Below, in pieces: positions 51,226 to 59,650 of a stretch of 64,000 nt of DNA. The position numbers were made by a program, and so were the translations under genes. Position 1 is the stretch's first letter, and each line of letters starts with the position of its first letter. The notes below the pieces were generated by a model. It saw nothing but the letters and a program-made list of their open reading frames with translations. It made no database searches and was not told where the DNA came from. Origin of the DNA: Vibrio gigantis (GTDB lineage Bacteria; Pseudomonadota; Gammaproteobacteria; Enterobacterales; Vibrionaceae); the NCBI RefSeq assembly GCF_024347515.1, contig NZ_AP025493.1, positions 1,954,506 through 2,018,505 of the forward strand. The letters are read 5' to 3'.

Positions 51226-52827
51226 CTATTCTGGTATTGAGGTGGATAAGATTTGATCGCTATGGTTCGTGGTCATGTGCTGCTGTCTGAGTAAGCTGAT
51301 CGTCAGGTTTATCGGCATTGGCTTATAAAAATAGAAGCCTTGGATATAGTCCACGCCCAGTTTAGATAAGATGTTCACTTGGGATTCGTACTCAACCCCT
51401 TCAACGATTACCTGCATGCCTAGGGTACGTGACAACTGAAGCATTGATTCGAGTAAAGGGATACCAAGGCTAGATTCGTCCGAAATGTTTTTCACAAAAA
51501 CGCGATCGATTTTGAGAATGCTGAACGGGAACTGTCTTACAAAGTCTAAACCTGCGTAGCCAGTACCAAAGTCATCAATCGCGACTCTCACGCCTAAATC
51601 AGACAGCTTGGTTAAGTTGTTTTTGATTTTGACCATATCCGCATCAGAACACTCACCATCCTCAGTGACTTCAAAAACCACCTGTTTGAGAATATCTGGG
51701 TTCTTCTTATAGATGCTAATGACTTTGTTGGCGAAGTTACTGTTGGAGACAACGTTTCGGCTGATATTGACGCTAATGTATTTTGACTCAAACACCTCGC
51801 GGTGATTCTTCATCGTGTACAACACTTCACGCAGCACAAAGTAGGTCAGGTCTTCAATCAACCCCAGGCTTTCTGCCAGAGGAATGAAGATGGCAGGGGA
51901 CACATTGCCTTCAATTGGGTCGTTCCATCTGAGCAGCGATTCGCAGCCTACGATTTCCGTTGTGTTTCGGTTGACGATAGGTTGCATGTGAACATGTAGA
52001 TGTTTGTTTTTGAGTGCGCTAGACAGCGAGTACTCTAAGCTACGTTGGCTCTGTTTTTTATGTTTGATAGAAAGGAGAATAATGGTGGTAATTCCTGCCA
52101 TCAAAAAGCCAAACCACATATAGCTTAACATGAAGTTCAAATAATACTGGTACCCAATGTATGACGTGATGGTGAGTGGGTAGATGTTCGATTGTATTCG
52201 CACTTTGGCGATGGATGGGCCGATATCAGATGGGTGGATATCTCTTTTGATCACCTCAACTCTGGCCTGAATGCCATGGTTGTTAAGGTTCGTCTCGACT
52301 GTGTCATAGATGAAATGTGGCGGAATCATCAGACTAACTCCCGCATCGTCCTTATTCGAGAACATAAGCATGATGGATTGCACTTGAGTTATCGCTGAAT
52401 TCGAATACGACAAGGTTGTTAAGTTAGGGTCGTCATTGAGTCTTTGTCTGATGGTGCTGTACAGGCGAAACGATACGTCGCCATCGGTAGTCGAGCAGTA
52501 AAAACGGTCGTCTTTATTGAATACCGCCGCTTCTTTTACCCAATCGGCATCAAAAACAGTTTGGCGGAGCTGCCTAACCATTGAGTCGCAAGTGTGGCTC
52601 GGTGTGATGCCAGATAAAAAAAGGTCAAACCTTGATTGGATGCTCTCAAGCCTTGTTTCGACGAGTCTCGATGTGTCTTCGGTTAAATTCTGGTAATGAG
52701 ACGGTGTAAAAGGGATAAGCAATGCCATAGAAAAAAAGAAAGAAATGGCAAAGTAGAACGAAGTTTTGGCAAAATGTTGGTACTTGATATCCATAGTTGG
52801 AGAAGCGTTACCGATTTGGGTGAGCAT
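51226..52827 (-). CDS. Membrane-bound EAL-domain c-di-GMP phosphodiesterase with CSS-motif-like sensor
   Basis: 533 residues. A first membrane helix (about 25-42) and a second (about 233-255) enclose a periplasmic domain of about 190 residues with two cysteines (HTCDS and YCSTTDG). The second resembles the redox-sensing CSS motif found before EAL domains. The cytoplasmic EAL domain keeps the catalytic set: CESLLRW, VNISRNVV, FEVTEDG, AIDDFGTGYAGLDF, LKIDRVFVK, VEGVE and QGFYFYKPMP. The first position reads ESLLR instead of EALLR. It should cut cyclic di-GMP and so favour motility over biofilm. Starts at 52827 and 52794 are both possible. Confidence 0.9.
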   Translation of the reverse strand: MLTQIGNASPTMDIKYQHFAKTSFYFAISFFFSMALLIPFTPSHYQNLTEDTSRLVETRLESIQSRFDLFLSGITPSHTCDSMVRQLRQTVFDADWVKEAAVFNKDDRFYCSTTDGDVSFRLYSTIRQRLNDDPNLTTLSYSNSAITQVQSIMLMFSNKDDAGVSLMIPPHFIYDTVETNLNNHGIQARVEVIKRDIHPSDIGPSIAKVRIQSNIYPLTITSYIGYQYYLNFMLSYMWFGFLMAGITTIILLSIKHKKQSQRSLEYSLSSALKNKHLHVHMQPIVNRNTTEIVGCESLLRWNDPIEGNVSPAIFIPLAESLGLIEDLTYFVLREVLYTMKNHREVFESKYISVNISRNVVSNSNFANKVISIYKKNPDILKQVVFEVTEDGECSDADMVKIKNNLTKLSDLGVRVAIDDFGTGYAGLDFVRQFPFSILKIDRVFVKNISDESSLGIPLLESMLQLSRTLGMQVIVEGVEYESQVNILSKLGVDYIQGFYFYKPMPINLTISLLRQQHMTTNHSDQILSTSIPE

Positions 52828-53091
52828 TCAAGTTAATTTATAAATTTAACGATAGCGATGCAAGGCAATGCATAAATAGTGTGAATGTGCGCACGTGTTA
52901 TTGATTGAAATAGAGTGTTTTATCGTCTTACTATAAAAATCAGAACGTTAGATATGCTTCCAAGGTTGAGAACGTCGTTTTTTTGTTCAGTACTTTTGAG
53001 CTTTTTGATGAAGCGGATTGTTGCTGGTTTTTTATCATCAAATTGAGATTTGTAATTTTTGAAATAATGCGAGTGGGTGGATTTGAGCGTA

Positions 53092-53754
53092 ATGATAAAA
53101 AATATGATTTGGATGTTGCTGCGTGTGTTCATCGCGTATTTAATGATTGCTCCTACCTACGCGATCTTTATCTTGTCTAATACCGCAGCACCTCGCTTTT
53201 TAGAGACCAAACCAGAAGTGCTAGCTTGGCTTTCGTGCTTCCTTCTCTTGATTGGCTATGTACTCATCAGGTTTTCCAGAACGAGATATGCAGGGAAGTT
53301 ATTGTCTCTGAGTGTGCTGGGAGCGGTAGTCTTAATCATGTACGTCGAGGAGCGTTATCGGATTTTTGAAGTCTATGCTAATGCGTGGAGTTTATTTTTG
53401 GCTGCTCTGTATTTGATGATGCTTTTGTATTTTATTTTTCCTGTTAAGCAACTTAAGCCTTTACTGAGCTTAGTTCCTGTCGCGGGCGTATCTTGGTTTC
53501 TGGTTTGGAGTTTTATGTGGCCAGCAAGCTTAACGTATGATTTGATAAGCAGTAAGGCAACCATTTCACCTGAGCGCTATCAAAAGGTCATCGACTTGTT
53601 ACCTGAGGTGTACCTAGATGGTTTCCAGTCGGGTTTATTTTCTATGCTGCTTGCTCTGTGGTTATATGCCTTCGTCATCTTGTGTTACAACCCCAAACGT
53701 AGCTACCGGACATTGGCCGCTCACATAGCTAAGATTCGCAACGCGCGGCATTAA
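53092..53754 (+). CDS. Multi-pass inner-membrane protein of unknown function
   Basis: About 220 residues from the ATG at 53092 (a GTG at 53077 is possible). Five or six hydrophobic segments; between the last two lies a hydrophilic loop, SSKATISPERYQKVIDLLPEVYLDG. The basic C-terminal tail (NPKRSYRTLAAHIAKIRNARH) should be cytoplasmic. No family recognised. It lies 37 bases before a small LprI-like gene on the same strand and could be cotranscribed with it. Confidence 0.65.
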   Translation: MIKNMIWMLLRVFIAYLMIAPTYAIFILSNTAAPRFLETKPEVLAWLSCFLLLIGYVLIRFSRTRYAGKLLSLSVLGAVVLIMYVEERYRIFEVYANAWSLFLAALYLMMLLYFIFPVKQLKPLLSLVPVAGVSWFLVWSFMWPASLTYDLISSKATISPERYQKVIDLLPEVYLDGFQSGLFSMLLALWLYAFVILCYNPKRSYRTLAAHIAKIRNARH

Positions 53755-53791
53755 TAGTTCCATATATATGCTTTGGGAATAGGAAAAGACC

Positions 53792-54214
53792 ATGAAAAAG
53801 CTTTTATCAATCGTGTTATTAACGTTTATGCCTTTGCTAGCATCAGCATCAGATGATGTTGTCGATTGCGAGAATGCGATGAACACGCTAGAGATTAATC
53901 ACTGTGCCGCGCTTGAGCTTGAATCGGTGCAGTTGGAGCTTGAGAAATACTTAGCAGCGAGCTTTGAACACAACTCTTATGATGCTGAGCTAGTCAGTTC
54001 AATCAAAAGCGCGCAGGAGAGTTGGCAAGCCTATATGACAGCGCATTGTGACTCTGTGTATACCCAATGGCGCGACGGTTCAATTCGTGGGCTGATGGTA
54101 CTTTCTTGTAAGACCAAGCTAACCAAGCAACGCACACATGAGGTGTGGGAAAACTTTTTAACTTACATGGACAGCACGCCACCTGTATTACCTGAACCTA
54201 AGTTGATGGATTAG
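53792..54214 (+). CDS. LprI-like / DUF1311-family exported protein
   Basis: 140 residues with a Sec signal peptide ending at ASA. The mature part has the family pattern with cysteines in VDCENAMNTLEINHCAALELE, AHCDSVYTQW and VLSCKTKLTKQRT, likely forming two disulfides, and the WQAYMTAHCD core. The family includes a mycobacterial lysozyme inhibitor, LprI, but most members are not characterised. It works in the periplasm. A GGAAAAG ribosome site precedes the ATG. Confidence 0.8.
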   Translation: MKKLLSIVLLTFMPLLASASDDVVDCENAMNTLEINHCAALELESVQLELEKYLAASFEHNSYDAELVSSIKSAQESWQAYMTAHCDSVYTQWRDGSIRGLMVLSCKTKLTKQRTHEVWENFLTYMDSTPPVLPEPKLMD

Positions 54215-54332
54215 ATAAACCAAACAGCCTTGAGAGTGTGCGCTTGCTTCAACGATTTGGCTTGAAGCAGGAAAGCGAAGGGGGATTCCCTTACTCTGCG
54301 TCTGATTTGTGTTACCCAGTAAGGATTCGATT

Positions 54333-55124
54333 TTGAATGATGTCAGTATCACTCTTGTTCAGCTTGAAGTTGAATACAAAAACAAACAGAAAAACCTCGC
54401 GCTGGTTTCGGATCTTTTAGATGCGCAAGCCTCTGTCGGTGACATTACTTTGCTACCAGAATTGTTCTCTACGGGTTACATCTTTAACCAAGCGTCAGAA
54501 GTTCATGAGCTGAGTGAAAACTTCGCCAATAGCCAGACTATTGATTCTTTGTCGCGATTAGCAGCAAAGCATGAAACCTTGATTGTTGCTGGTATTGCAG
54601 AGGAAGACCAAGGCCAATATTACAATAGCGTTGCTGTTATTGATGGAACGGGGCTGCGCCATAAGTACCGAAAAGTCAGTCAAACCAAATTCGATAAGCA
54701 GTATTTCTCGAGAGGGGATGAACACCTAATGTTTGAGCACAAAGGCTTAAAGTTTGGTGTCGCGATTTGCTTCGATATTTGGTTCCCAGAGATCATGAGA
54801 GCTTATCAGTCGGTCGACGTTATTCTTCATCCAGCCAATTTTGGTGGTCACCACAGTTTTGCCATTGGGCAGGCGAGGGCATTAGAAGAAGGTTGCCACA
54901 TCGTAACGTGTAACCGTGTTGGGCAAGATGTGGTTGATGCGTTTACCGCGACGTACTGTGGTGGAAGCCGAGTTTATTCACCAAAGGGAGACTTAGTACT
55001 TCAATGTTCGGATAAACAGTCGGTTGAAACCGTGAGCATTCAAGACCTGTCTTTGGCGCCTCAGTACAACGGTGTTGATGTGTTAGAAGAAATAGAGCAT
55101 ATAACGTCTGCGTTGAGTTGTTAG
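54333..55124 (+). CDS. Carbon-nitrogen hydrolase (nitrilase superfamily)
   Basis: 263 residues from a TTG at 54333 with AAGGA 7-8 bases upstream. The Glu-Lys-Cys triad is visible: E in LLPELFSTGY (about 45), K in HKYRKVSQTKF (about 115) and C in GVAICFDIWFPE (about 150). It hydrolyses an amide or similar carbon-nitrogen bond in the cytosol; the sequence suits the omega-amidase/plant-type branch, but the substrate is not set. Monocistronic with its own terminator. Confidence 0.88.
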   Translation: MNDVSITLVQLEVEYKNKQKNLALVSDLLDAQASVGDITLLPELFSTGYIFNQASEVHELSENFANSQTIDSLSRLAAKHETLIVAGIAEEDQGQYYNSVAVIDGTGLRHKYRKVSQTKFDKQYFSRGDEHLMFEHKGLKFGVAICFDIWFPEIMRAYQSVDVILHPANFGGHHSFAIGQARALEEGCHIVTCNRVGQDVVDAFTATYCGGSRVYSPKGDLVLQCSDKQSVETVSIQDLSLAPQYNGVDVLEEIEHITSALSC

Positions 55125-55140
55125 AATGGCGTAGGATCGA

Positions 55141-55180
55141 AAAGGGGCAAGGTTCGATAACCTTGCCCCTTTGTTGTTTT
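55141..55180 (+). terminator. Terminator after nitrilase-family gene
   Basis: AAAGGGGCAAGGTT pairs perfectly with AACCTTGCCCCTTT around CGAT, then TTGTTTT. It may also serve rbsR, which converges. Confidence 0.93.
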
Positions 55181-55210
55181 AGTCTGCTGCTTTGGTCTGT
55201 TGAAAGAGCG

Positions 55211-56212
55211 CTAAATCGTTTTCACGCTGCTTCGTTCCACTAACGTCGGTTCCAGTTCAACAACTTGCGGATACGCATCCGGTGTTTCGAGTCGGTTTAA
55301 TAGCGTGTCTACAGCCGCTTTACCCAAACGATGTTTTGGCTGGTGGACAGTGCTTAACGCCGGTGTCATGTACTTCGACAGGTGGATGTCATCGTAGCCA
55401 ATAATAGACAGATCATTCGGAATCGATGTGCCATCTTGCGCCGCCGCATGAATTACACCCATTGCCATCATGTCATTGCTAACAAACAGTGCGCTAGGCA
55501 TTCCACCACGCGCTTTCAATGTTTGGTAAGAATCAAAGCCGCCATCACATTCGAAGTTCGATTCTACAATCCAATTAGGGTTGATCTCTAAATTCGCTTC
55601 TTCCATCGCTTGCTTGAAGCCTTGATAACGAGACGAAGCTTGGTTGCGGTGCAGTGGGCCTGTGATACAACCAATCTGAGAATGGCCGTTATCGATTAGG
55701 TGCTTCGTTGCCATGTAACCACCTTGATGCGAGTTATCTTGGATCTTGTCGCTGGCAAATAGCATAGGGCCCCAGTCCATAACCACAACGGGCAGTTCTG
55801 GGTAACGTTCAAACACATCGATATGTTCACCTTCAAGGGTTGAACACATCAGCATTAAGCCATCGACACGCTTTTGCAGCAAAGTATCGATAGACGATTT
55901 CATGCGCTCGCTGTCGCCTTCGGTGTTACATAAGATGAGGTTGTAGCCTTTTTCGTAGCAACGACGTTCAACCCCTTTCACTACTTCACCAAAGAATGGG
56001 TTGGTCGAGGTAGTAACTAACATGCCCAAAGTTTTGGTTTGCTTCATTTTCAAGCTACGAGCTAATGCAGAAGGCGCGTAGTTGAGTTCTTTAGCCGCAC
56101 TGTTAACACGCTCAGCTATCTCTTTACTGACAAAACGTGACTTGTTGATCACATGGCTAACGGTTGAAGTTGAAACCTTTGCTAGCCGAGCGATGTCTTT
56201 CATTGTTGCCAT
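55211..56212 (-). CDS. rbsR: Ribose operon repressor, LacI family
   Basis: 333 residues from the ATG at 56212, with AAGGA 7 bases upstream. The helix-turn-helix is MKDIARLAKVSTSTVSHVIN, with the RbsR-type hinge (FVSKEIAERVNSAAKEL) and a ribose-binding-protein-like core. It represses the rbs operon until ribose binds. It is the last gene of the leftward rbs cluster, separated from rbsK by a 162-base repeat element. Two perfect palindromes suited to this repressor lie upstream of rbsD. Confidence 0.94.
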   Translation of the reverse strand: MATMKDIARLAKVSTSTVSHVINKSRFVSKEIAERVNSAAKELNYAPSALARSLKMKQTKTLGMLVTTSTNPFFGEVVKGVERRCYEKGYNLILCNTEGDSERMKSSIDTLLQKRVDGLMLMCSTLEGEHIDVFERYPELPVVVMDWGPMLFASDKIQDNSHQGGYMATKHLIDNGHSQIGCITGPLHRNQASSRYQGFKQAMEEANLEINPNWIVESNFECDGGFDSYQTLKARGGMPSALFVSNDMMAMGVIHAAAQDGTSIPNDLSIIGYDDIHLSKYMTPALSTVHQPKHRLGKAAVDTLLNRLETPDAYPQVVELEPTLVERSSVKTI

Positions 56213-56232
56213 AAAAAATCCTTGTGGGAGTA

Positions 56233-56394
56233 ATACCAATCGTAGTAAGTAACTGTTCACCCTAGCTTGTTAAAAACCTCGATAACTTCGTTAGAATTTT
56301 TGATTGTAGAATAACTACTTATCGAAAAATTCTGCCTTGTTCTCAAGTTTTTTTCCTACGCTATCTTTGATCACTTACTTACTGTGATTGGTAT
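56233..56394. repeat. Palindromic intergenic repeat (ERIC-like, Vibrio type)
   Basis: The outer arms ATACCAATCGTAGTAAGTAA and TTACTTACTGTGATTGGTAT match at 18 of 20 bases. Inside, AGAATTTTT...AAAAATTCT forms a second stem. The whole 162 bases can fold as one cruciform. It has no coding capacity and lies between rbsK and rbsR. The layout is that of ERIC/MITE-like elements known in vibrios; only one copy is in the window. Confidence 0.65.
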
Positions 56395-56470
56395 AACTTG
56401 TCACGTTGCGCGATATTTTGCCTGAAAACAGGGGCTTATGCTTAGTTATTTCTAGTTTGAAAACTAACGA

Positions 56471-57415
56471 CTAAGCCGGTAAACGTTCTGCTAGAAATGC
56501 ATCGGTTTCAGAACGGCTTGGAATCGACGTTTGAGCACCAAAGCGAGTCACTGAAATTGCTGCCGCGGCATGAGCAAACTTAATTGCGCGCTCTAGCGGC
56601 ATGTCTTCAAGCAAACCGGTTACCAACGCACCGTTGAAGGTGTCACCGGCTGCGGTGGTGTCTGTTGCTTCTACACGGAAGCCTGCGATCAATTCACCTT
56701 CACCGTTTTGATTCCCTTGACCACCATGACTTACCCAAACACCTTTAGCGCCAAGCGTGATCATTACCGTCTCGATACCTTTTGCGTGCAGAGCCAAAGC
56801 AGCTTGGTGAGCCGATTCATTGTCCGTCACGGTAATGCCTGTCAGAACTTCCGCTTCGGTTTCGTTAGGTGTAATTACATCAACACAAGCAAGTAGTGAA
56901 TCTGATAATGGACGAGCAGGAGCCGGGTTGAGAATCACGCGAGTTCCACTCTCTTTTGCCACTTTTGCTGCGTATTCAATGCCTTCAATCGGTGTTTCAA
57001 GTTGAGTCAGCAGGTACTTAGCACCACGAATTTTCTCTAGATGTGGTTCGATTTGATCGCAAGTCAGCTTGTTGTTGGCTTCAGCTGAAAGACAAATGCT
57101 GTTTTCACCCGTTGCGGATACTTGGATCATCGCAATGCCAGTCGGGGTGTTGTCTGCAACGATAACACCGTCGATGTTGATGCCATCTTTAGCGAAGTCT
57201 TGACGGATGTTGATGCCAAATGGGTCGTCACCGACACAAGCGATAAAGCCGATATCTGCGTTTAATCGCGCAGCAGCGACCGCTTGGTTTGCGCCTTTAC
57301 CGCCAGGAATGACCTGATAGTTACCGCCAATCAAGGTTTCACCCGGACGAGGGAACGAAGGAACTTGCAGTACGTGGTCAGCGTTAACGCTACCTAAAAC
57401 AATCAGTTGAGTCAT
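56471..57415 (-). CDS. rbsK: Ribokinase
   Basis: 314 residues from the ATG at 57415; AAGG lies about 8 bases upstream. PfkB-family motifs are clear: the ribose-binding GGKGANQAVAAARL (about 38-51) and the catalytic TTAAGDTFNGALVTGL (about 253-268). It phosphorylates ribose to ribose 5-phosphate in the cytosol, the first step after uptake by RbsABC. It is separated from rbsB by a 230-base gap with hairpins, so its expression may be set apart from the transporter. Confidence 0.95.
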   Translation of the reverse strand: MTQLIVLGSVNADHVLQVPSFPRPGETLIGGNYQVIPGGKGANQAVAAARLNADIGFIACVGDDPFGINIRQDFAKDGINIDGVIVADNTPTGIAMIQVSATGENSICLSAEANNKLTCDQIEPHLEKIRGAKYLLTQLETPIEGIEYAAKVAKESGTRVILNPAPARPLSDSLLACVDVITPNETEAEVLTGITVTDNESAHQAALALHAKGIETVMITLGAKGVWVSHGGQGNQNGEGELIAGFRVEATDTTAAGDTFNGALVTGLLEDMPLERAIKFAHAAAAISVTRFGAQTSIPSRSETDAFLAERLPA

Positions 57416-57582
57416 GATACGAGCCTTATGATATATCGTATTTGAAAATGCATGGGTCTTTCTCATTACGTTAATTCACATTACGTTGATTACTCGCCTT
57501 TTTAGACGGCGTATGAGAAACAGCGATGCACTGTCGGTATTTTTGTTTTTGGTCTTGAGCCAGCGAGTTAGTGAGCTAATGA

Positions 57583-57606
57583 GCAGGGAGATAGGGGACT
57601 CCCTGC
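57583..57606. other. Stem-loop between rbsB and rbsK
   Basis: GCAGGGAG pairs with CTCCCTGC around an 8-base loop, 41 bases past the rbsB stop on the minus strand. There is no T run. It could protect the upstream message end or weaken transcription into rbsK and rbsR. Confidence 0.5.
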
Positions 57607-57646
57607 TTAATTAGATTCCAGCGCTAAACTGAGTGACTAAACAGAG

Positions 57647-58525
57647 TTACTTAGCGATGATTTTTAGAGGTACTGGTACGTACTCGTCTACTGTTTCGCC
57701 TTTAAGCACTTTGTCTGCCATTTCGATACCTAGAGAGCCGATTAGGTCTGGCTGTTGTGCTACGGTTGCGCCAAGTAGGCCACGGTTAACTGCTGCGATG
57801 CCGTCTTCAGTGCCGTCGAAGCCAACGATCATTACGTCTTTACCAGATGCTTGAACTGCGCGAAGTGCACCTAGTGCCATTTCATCGTTCTGAGCGAATA
57901 CTGCTTCAACGTCTGGGTTCGCTGCAAGTAGGTTTTCCATTACGTTCAGACCTTTAGTACGGTCAAAATCAGCAGGTTGGCTTGCTAGAAGCTCTAGGCC
58001 GCTGCCGTTTACCGCGTTCATGAAGCCTTCACCACGTTCACGAGCTGCAGAAGTACCTGCGATGCCTTCAAGTTGAATTACTTTCGCTTTTTCGCCCACT
58101 TTTTCCATAATGAAGTGACCCGCCATTTCACCACCGATTACGTTATCAGATGCGATGTGGCTCACTACGTCACCACGGCTTGCGCCACGGTCTAGTGTTA
58201 GTACTGGGATGTTAGAGCGGTTAGCCATGCGAATTGCGTTAGACACGGCGTCTGAATCCGTTGGGTTGATCAGGATTGCCTTAACACCACGAATGGTTAG
58301 ATCTTCAATGTTCGAAAGCTCTTTGCTTGGGTCGTTTTGAGAATCAAGAACGATAAGCTTGTAGCCTAGCTCTTCAGCTTTCGCTTCTGCGCCATCTTTC
58401 ATGGTTACGAAGAATGGGTTGTTCAATGTAGACAGAACGATTGCCATTGTATCTTGCGCCTGTGCAGACACAGATACCGTTGTAGAAAGAAGAGCAGCAG
58501 AAATAAGAGTCGCTAATTTTTTCAT
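57647..58525 (-). CDS. rbsB: Ribose ABC transporter periplasmic binding protein
   Basis: 292 residues with a signal peptide ending at AQA before QDTMAIVLS. The family start is TLNNPFFVTMKDGAEAKAEELGY, here in two pieces, TLNNPFFVTMKDG and AEAKAEELGY. Ribose-contact regions are LTLDRGAS, AARERGEG, FAQNDEMALGALRAV and GFDGTEDG. It captures ribose in the periplasm and delivers it to RbsC. In vibrios it can also serve chemotaxis. Hairpins lie on both sides of the gene, which fits high expression of a binding protein relative to its membrane partners. Confidence 0.96.
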   Translation of the reverse strand: MKKLATLISAALLSTTVSVSAQAQDTMAIVLSTLNNPFFVTMKDGAEAKAEELGYKLIVLDSQNDPSKELSNIEDLTIRGVKAILINPTDSDAVSNAIRMANRSNIPVLTLDRGASRGDVVSHIASDNVIGGEMAGHFIMEKVGEKAKVIQLEGIAGTSAARERGEGFMNAVNGSGLELLASQPADFDRTKGLNVMENLLAANPDVEAVFAQNDEMALGALRAVQASGKDVMIVGFDGTEDGIAAVNRGLLGATVAQQPDLIGSLGIEMADKVLKGETVDEYVPVPLKIIAK

Positions 58526-58548
58526 GGTGTAAGTCCTTTGTGTAGGGT

Positions 58549-58572
58549 GAGCTAGGAGGTGAGTCCTAGCTC
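58549..58572. other. Stem-loop between rbsC and rbsB
   Basis: GAGCTAGGA pairs perfectly with TCCTAGCTC around 6 bases. It lies in the 138-base gap just before rbsB, likely an intercistronic structure affecting message stability. Confidence 0.55.
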
Positions 58573-58663
58573 GTTGTTACATTATTTATAGATTTAATGT
58601 TTGTTATTTATTGATGCTTTTTTGTAGGAAAAGCAGGGTGTTGTATTGACTCAAACTAGAGTC

Positions 58664-59650
58664 TTATTTGTTTTTGTTGTCGACCAATACTGCCAGAAGA
58701 ATAACCACTGCTTTTGCAATCATCTGGTAGTAAGAAGATACGTCTAATAGGTTTAGGGCGTTGTTGAGGAAGCCGATAATCAGTGCACCAATCAATGTAC
58801 CCATGATACGACCACGACCGCCAGCTAAGCTTGTGCCACCCAATACCACGGCTGCGATAGCGTCTAGCTCATAACCCATACCTGCGGTTGGTTGAGCTGA
58901 TGACAAGCGAGATGCCACGATGATGCCAGCTACAGCAGCTAACAGACCACAGATTGCGTAAACGCCGATTTTTACTTTGTCTACATCGATGCCTGATAGG
59001 CGAGTAGCTGATTCGTTGCCACCCAGTGCGTAAACGTAGCGACCAAAGCGTGTGTGGTTAAGTAGGTACCATACTGCTGCGAATACCACGACCATGATCC
59101 ATACTGGAACCGGGATGCCCATTGCATAGCCTGTACCGAACCAAGCGAATGCGTCTGCTGTGTCTGTGAAGCCCGTTGAGATAGGACGACCGTCGGTGTA
59201 AACCATGGTTACGCCGCGCAATAGAGTCATGGTTACAAGCGTTGCGATGAAGGCTTGAACTTTACCCTTGGCGATAATCACACCACTGATAGCGCCCAAT
59301 GCTGCACCTGCTACAAGAGCGGTTGGTACTGCGATCATCACAGGGATTTCCATGCCAATCATGCTAGCTGCGAATGCACCACAAAGCGCCAGTACAGAAC
59401 CAACACTCAAGTCGATACCCGCGGTTAAGATAACCAGCGTCATACCTACTGCGATGATTGCGTTAACCGAGGTTTGGCGCAGAATGTTCAGGATGTTATC
59501 GACAGTAAAGAAGTTCGGGTTTAAGAAAGAAACGACAACAATCAGGAAGATCAAAGCAATCAATGACTTTTGATCAATCAGCCACTCTTTGCTGATTAAC
59601 GGTTTTTTCTTTGGAGCTTCAGTTGTTTTGCTCATGGTTTTAGTACTCAT
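58664..59650 (-). CDS. rbsC: Ribose ABC transporter permease
   Basis: 328 residues, with eight to ten hydrophobic helices after a polar N terminus of about 25 residues. Family blocks are VGMTLVILTAGIDLSVGSVLALCGA (in pieces: VGMTLVILTAGIDLSVGSV) and AAVVLGGTSLAGGRGRI, the EAA-like loop that touches the ATPase. It forms the inner-membrane channel for ribose. It overlaps rbsA by 4 bases. Confidence 0.95.
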   Translation of the reverse strand: MSTKTMSKTTEAPKKKPLISKEWLIDQKSLIALIFLIVVVSFLNPNFFTVDNILNILRQTSVNAIIAVGMTLVILTAGIDLSVGSVLALCGAFAASMIGMEIPVMIAVPTALVAGAALGAISGVIIAKGKVQAFIATLVTMTLLRGVTMVYTDGRPISTGFTDTADAFAWFGTGYAMGIPVPVWIMVVVFAAVWYLLNHTRFGRYVYALGGNESATRLSGIDVDKVKIGVYAICGLLAAVAGIIVASRLSSAQPTAGMGYELDAIAAVVLGGTSLAGGRGRIMGTLIGALIIGFLNNALNLLDVSSYYQMIAKAVVILLAVLVDNKNK

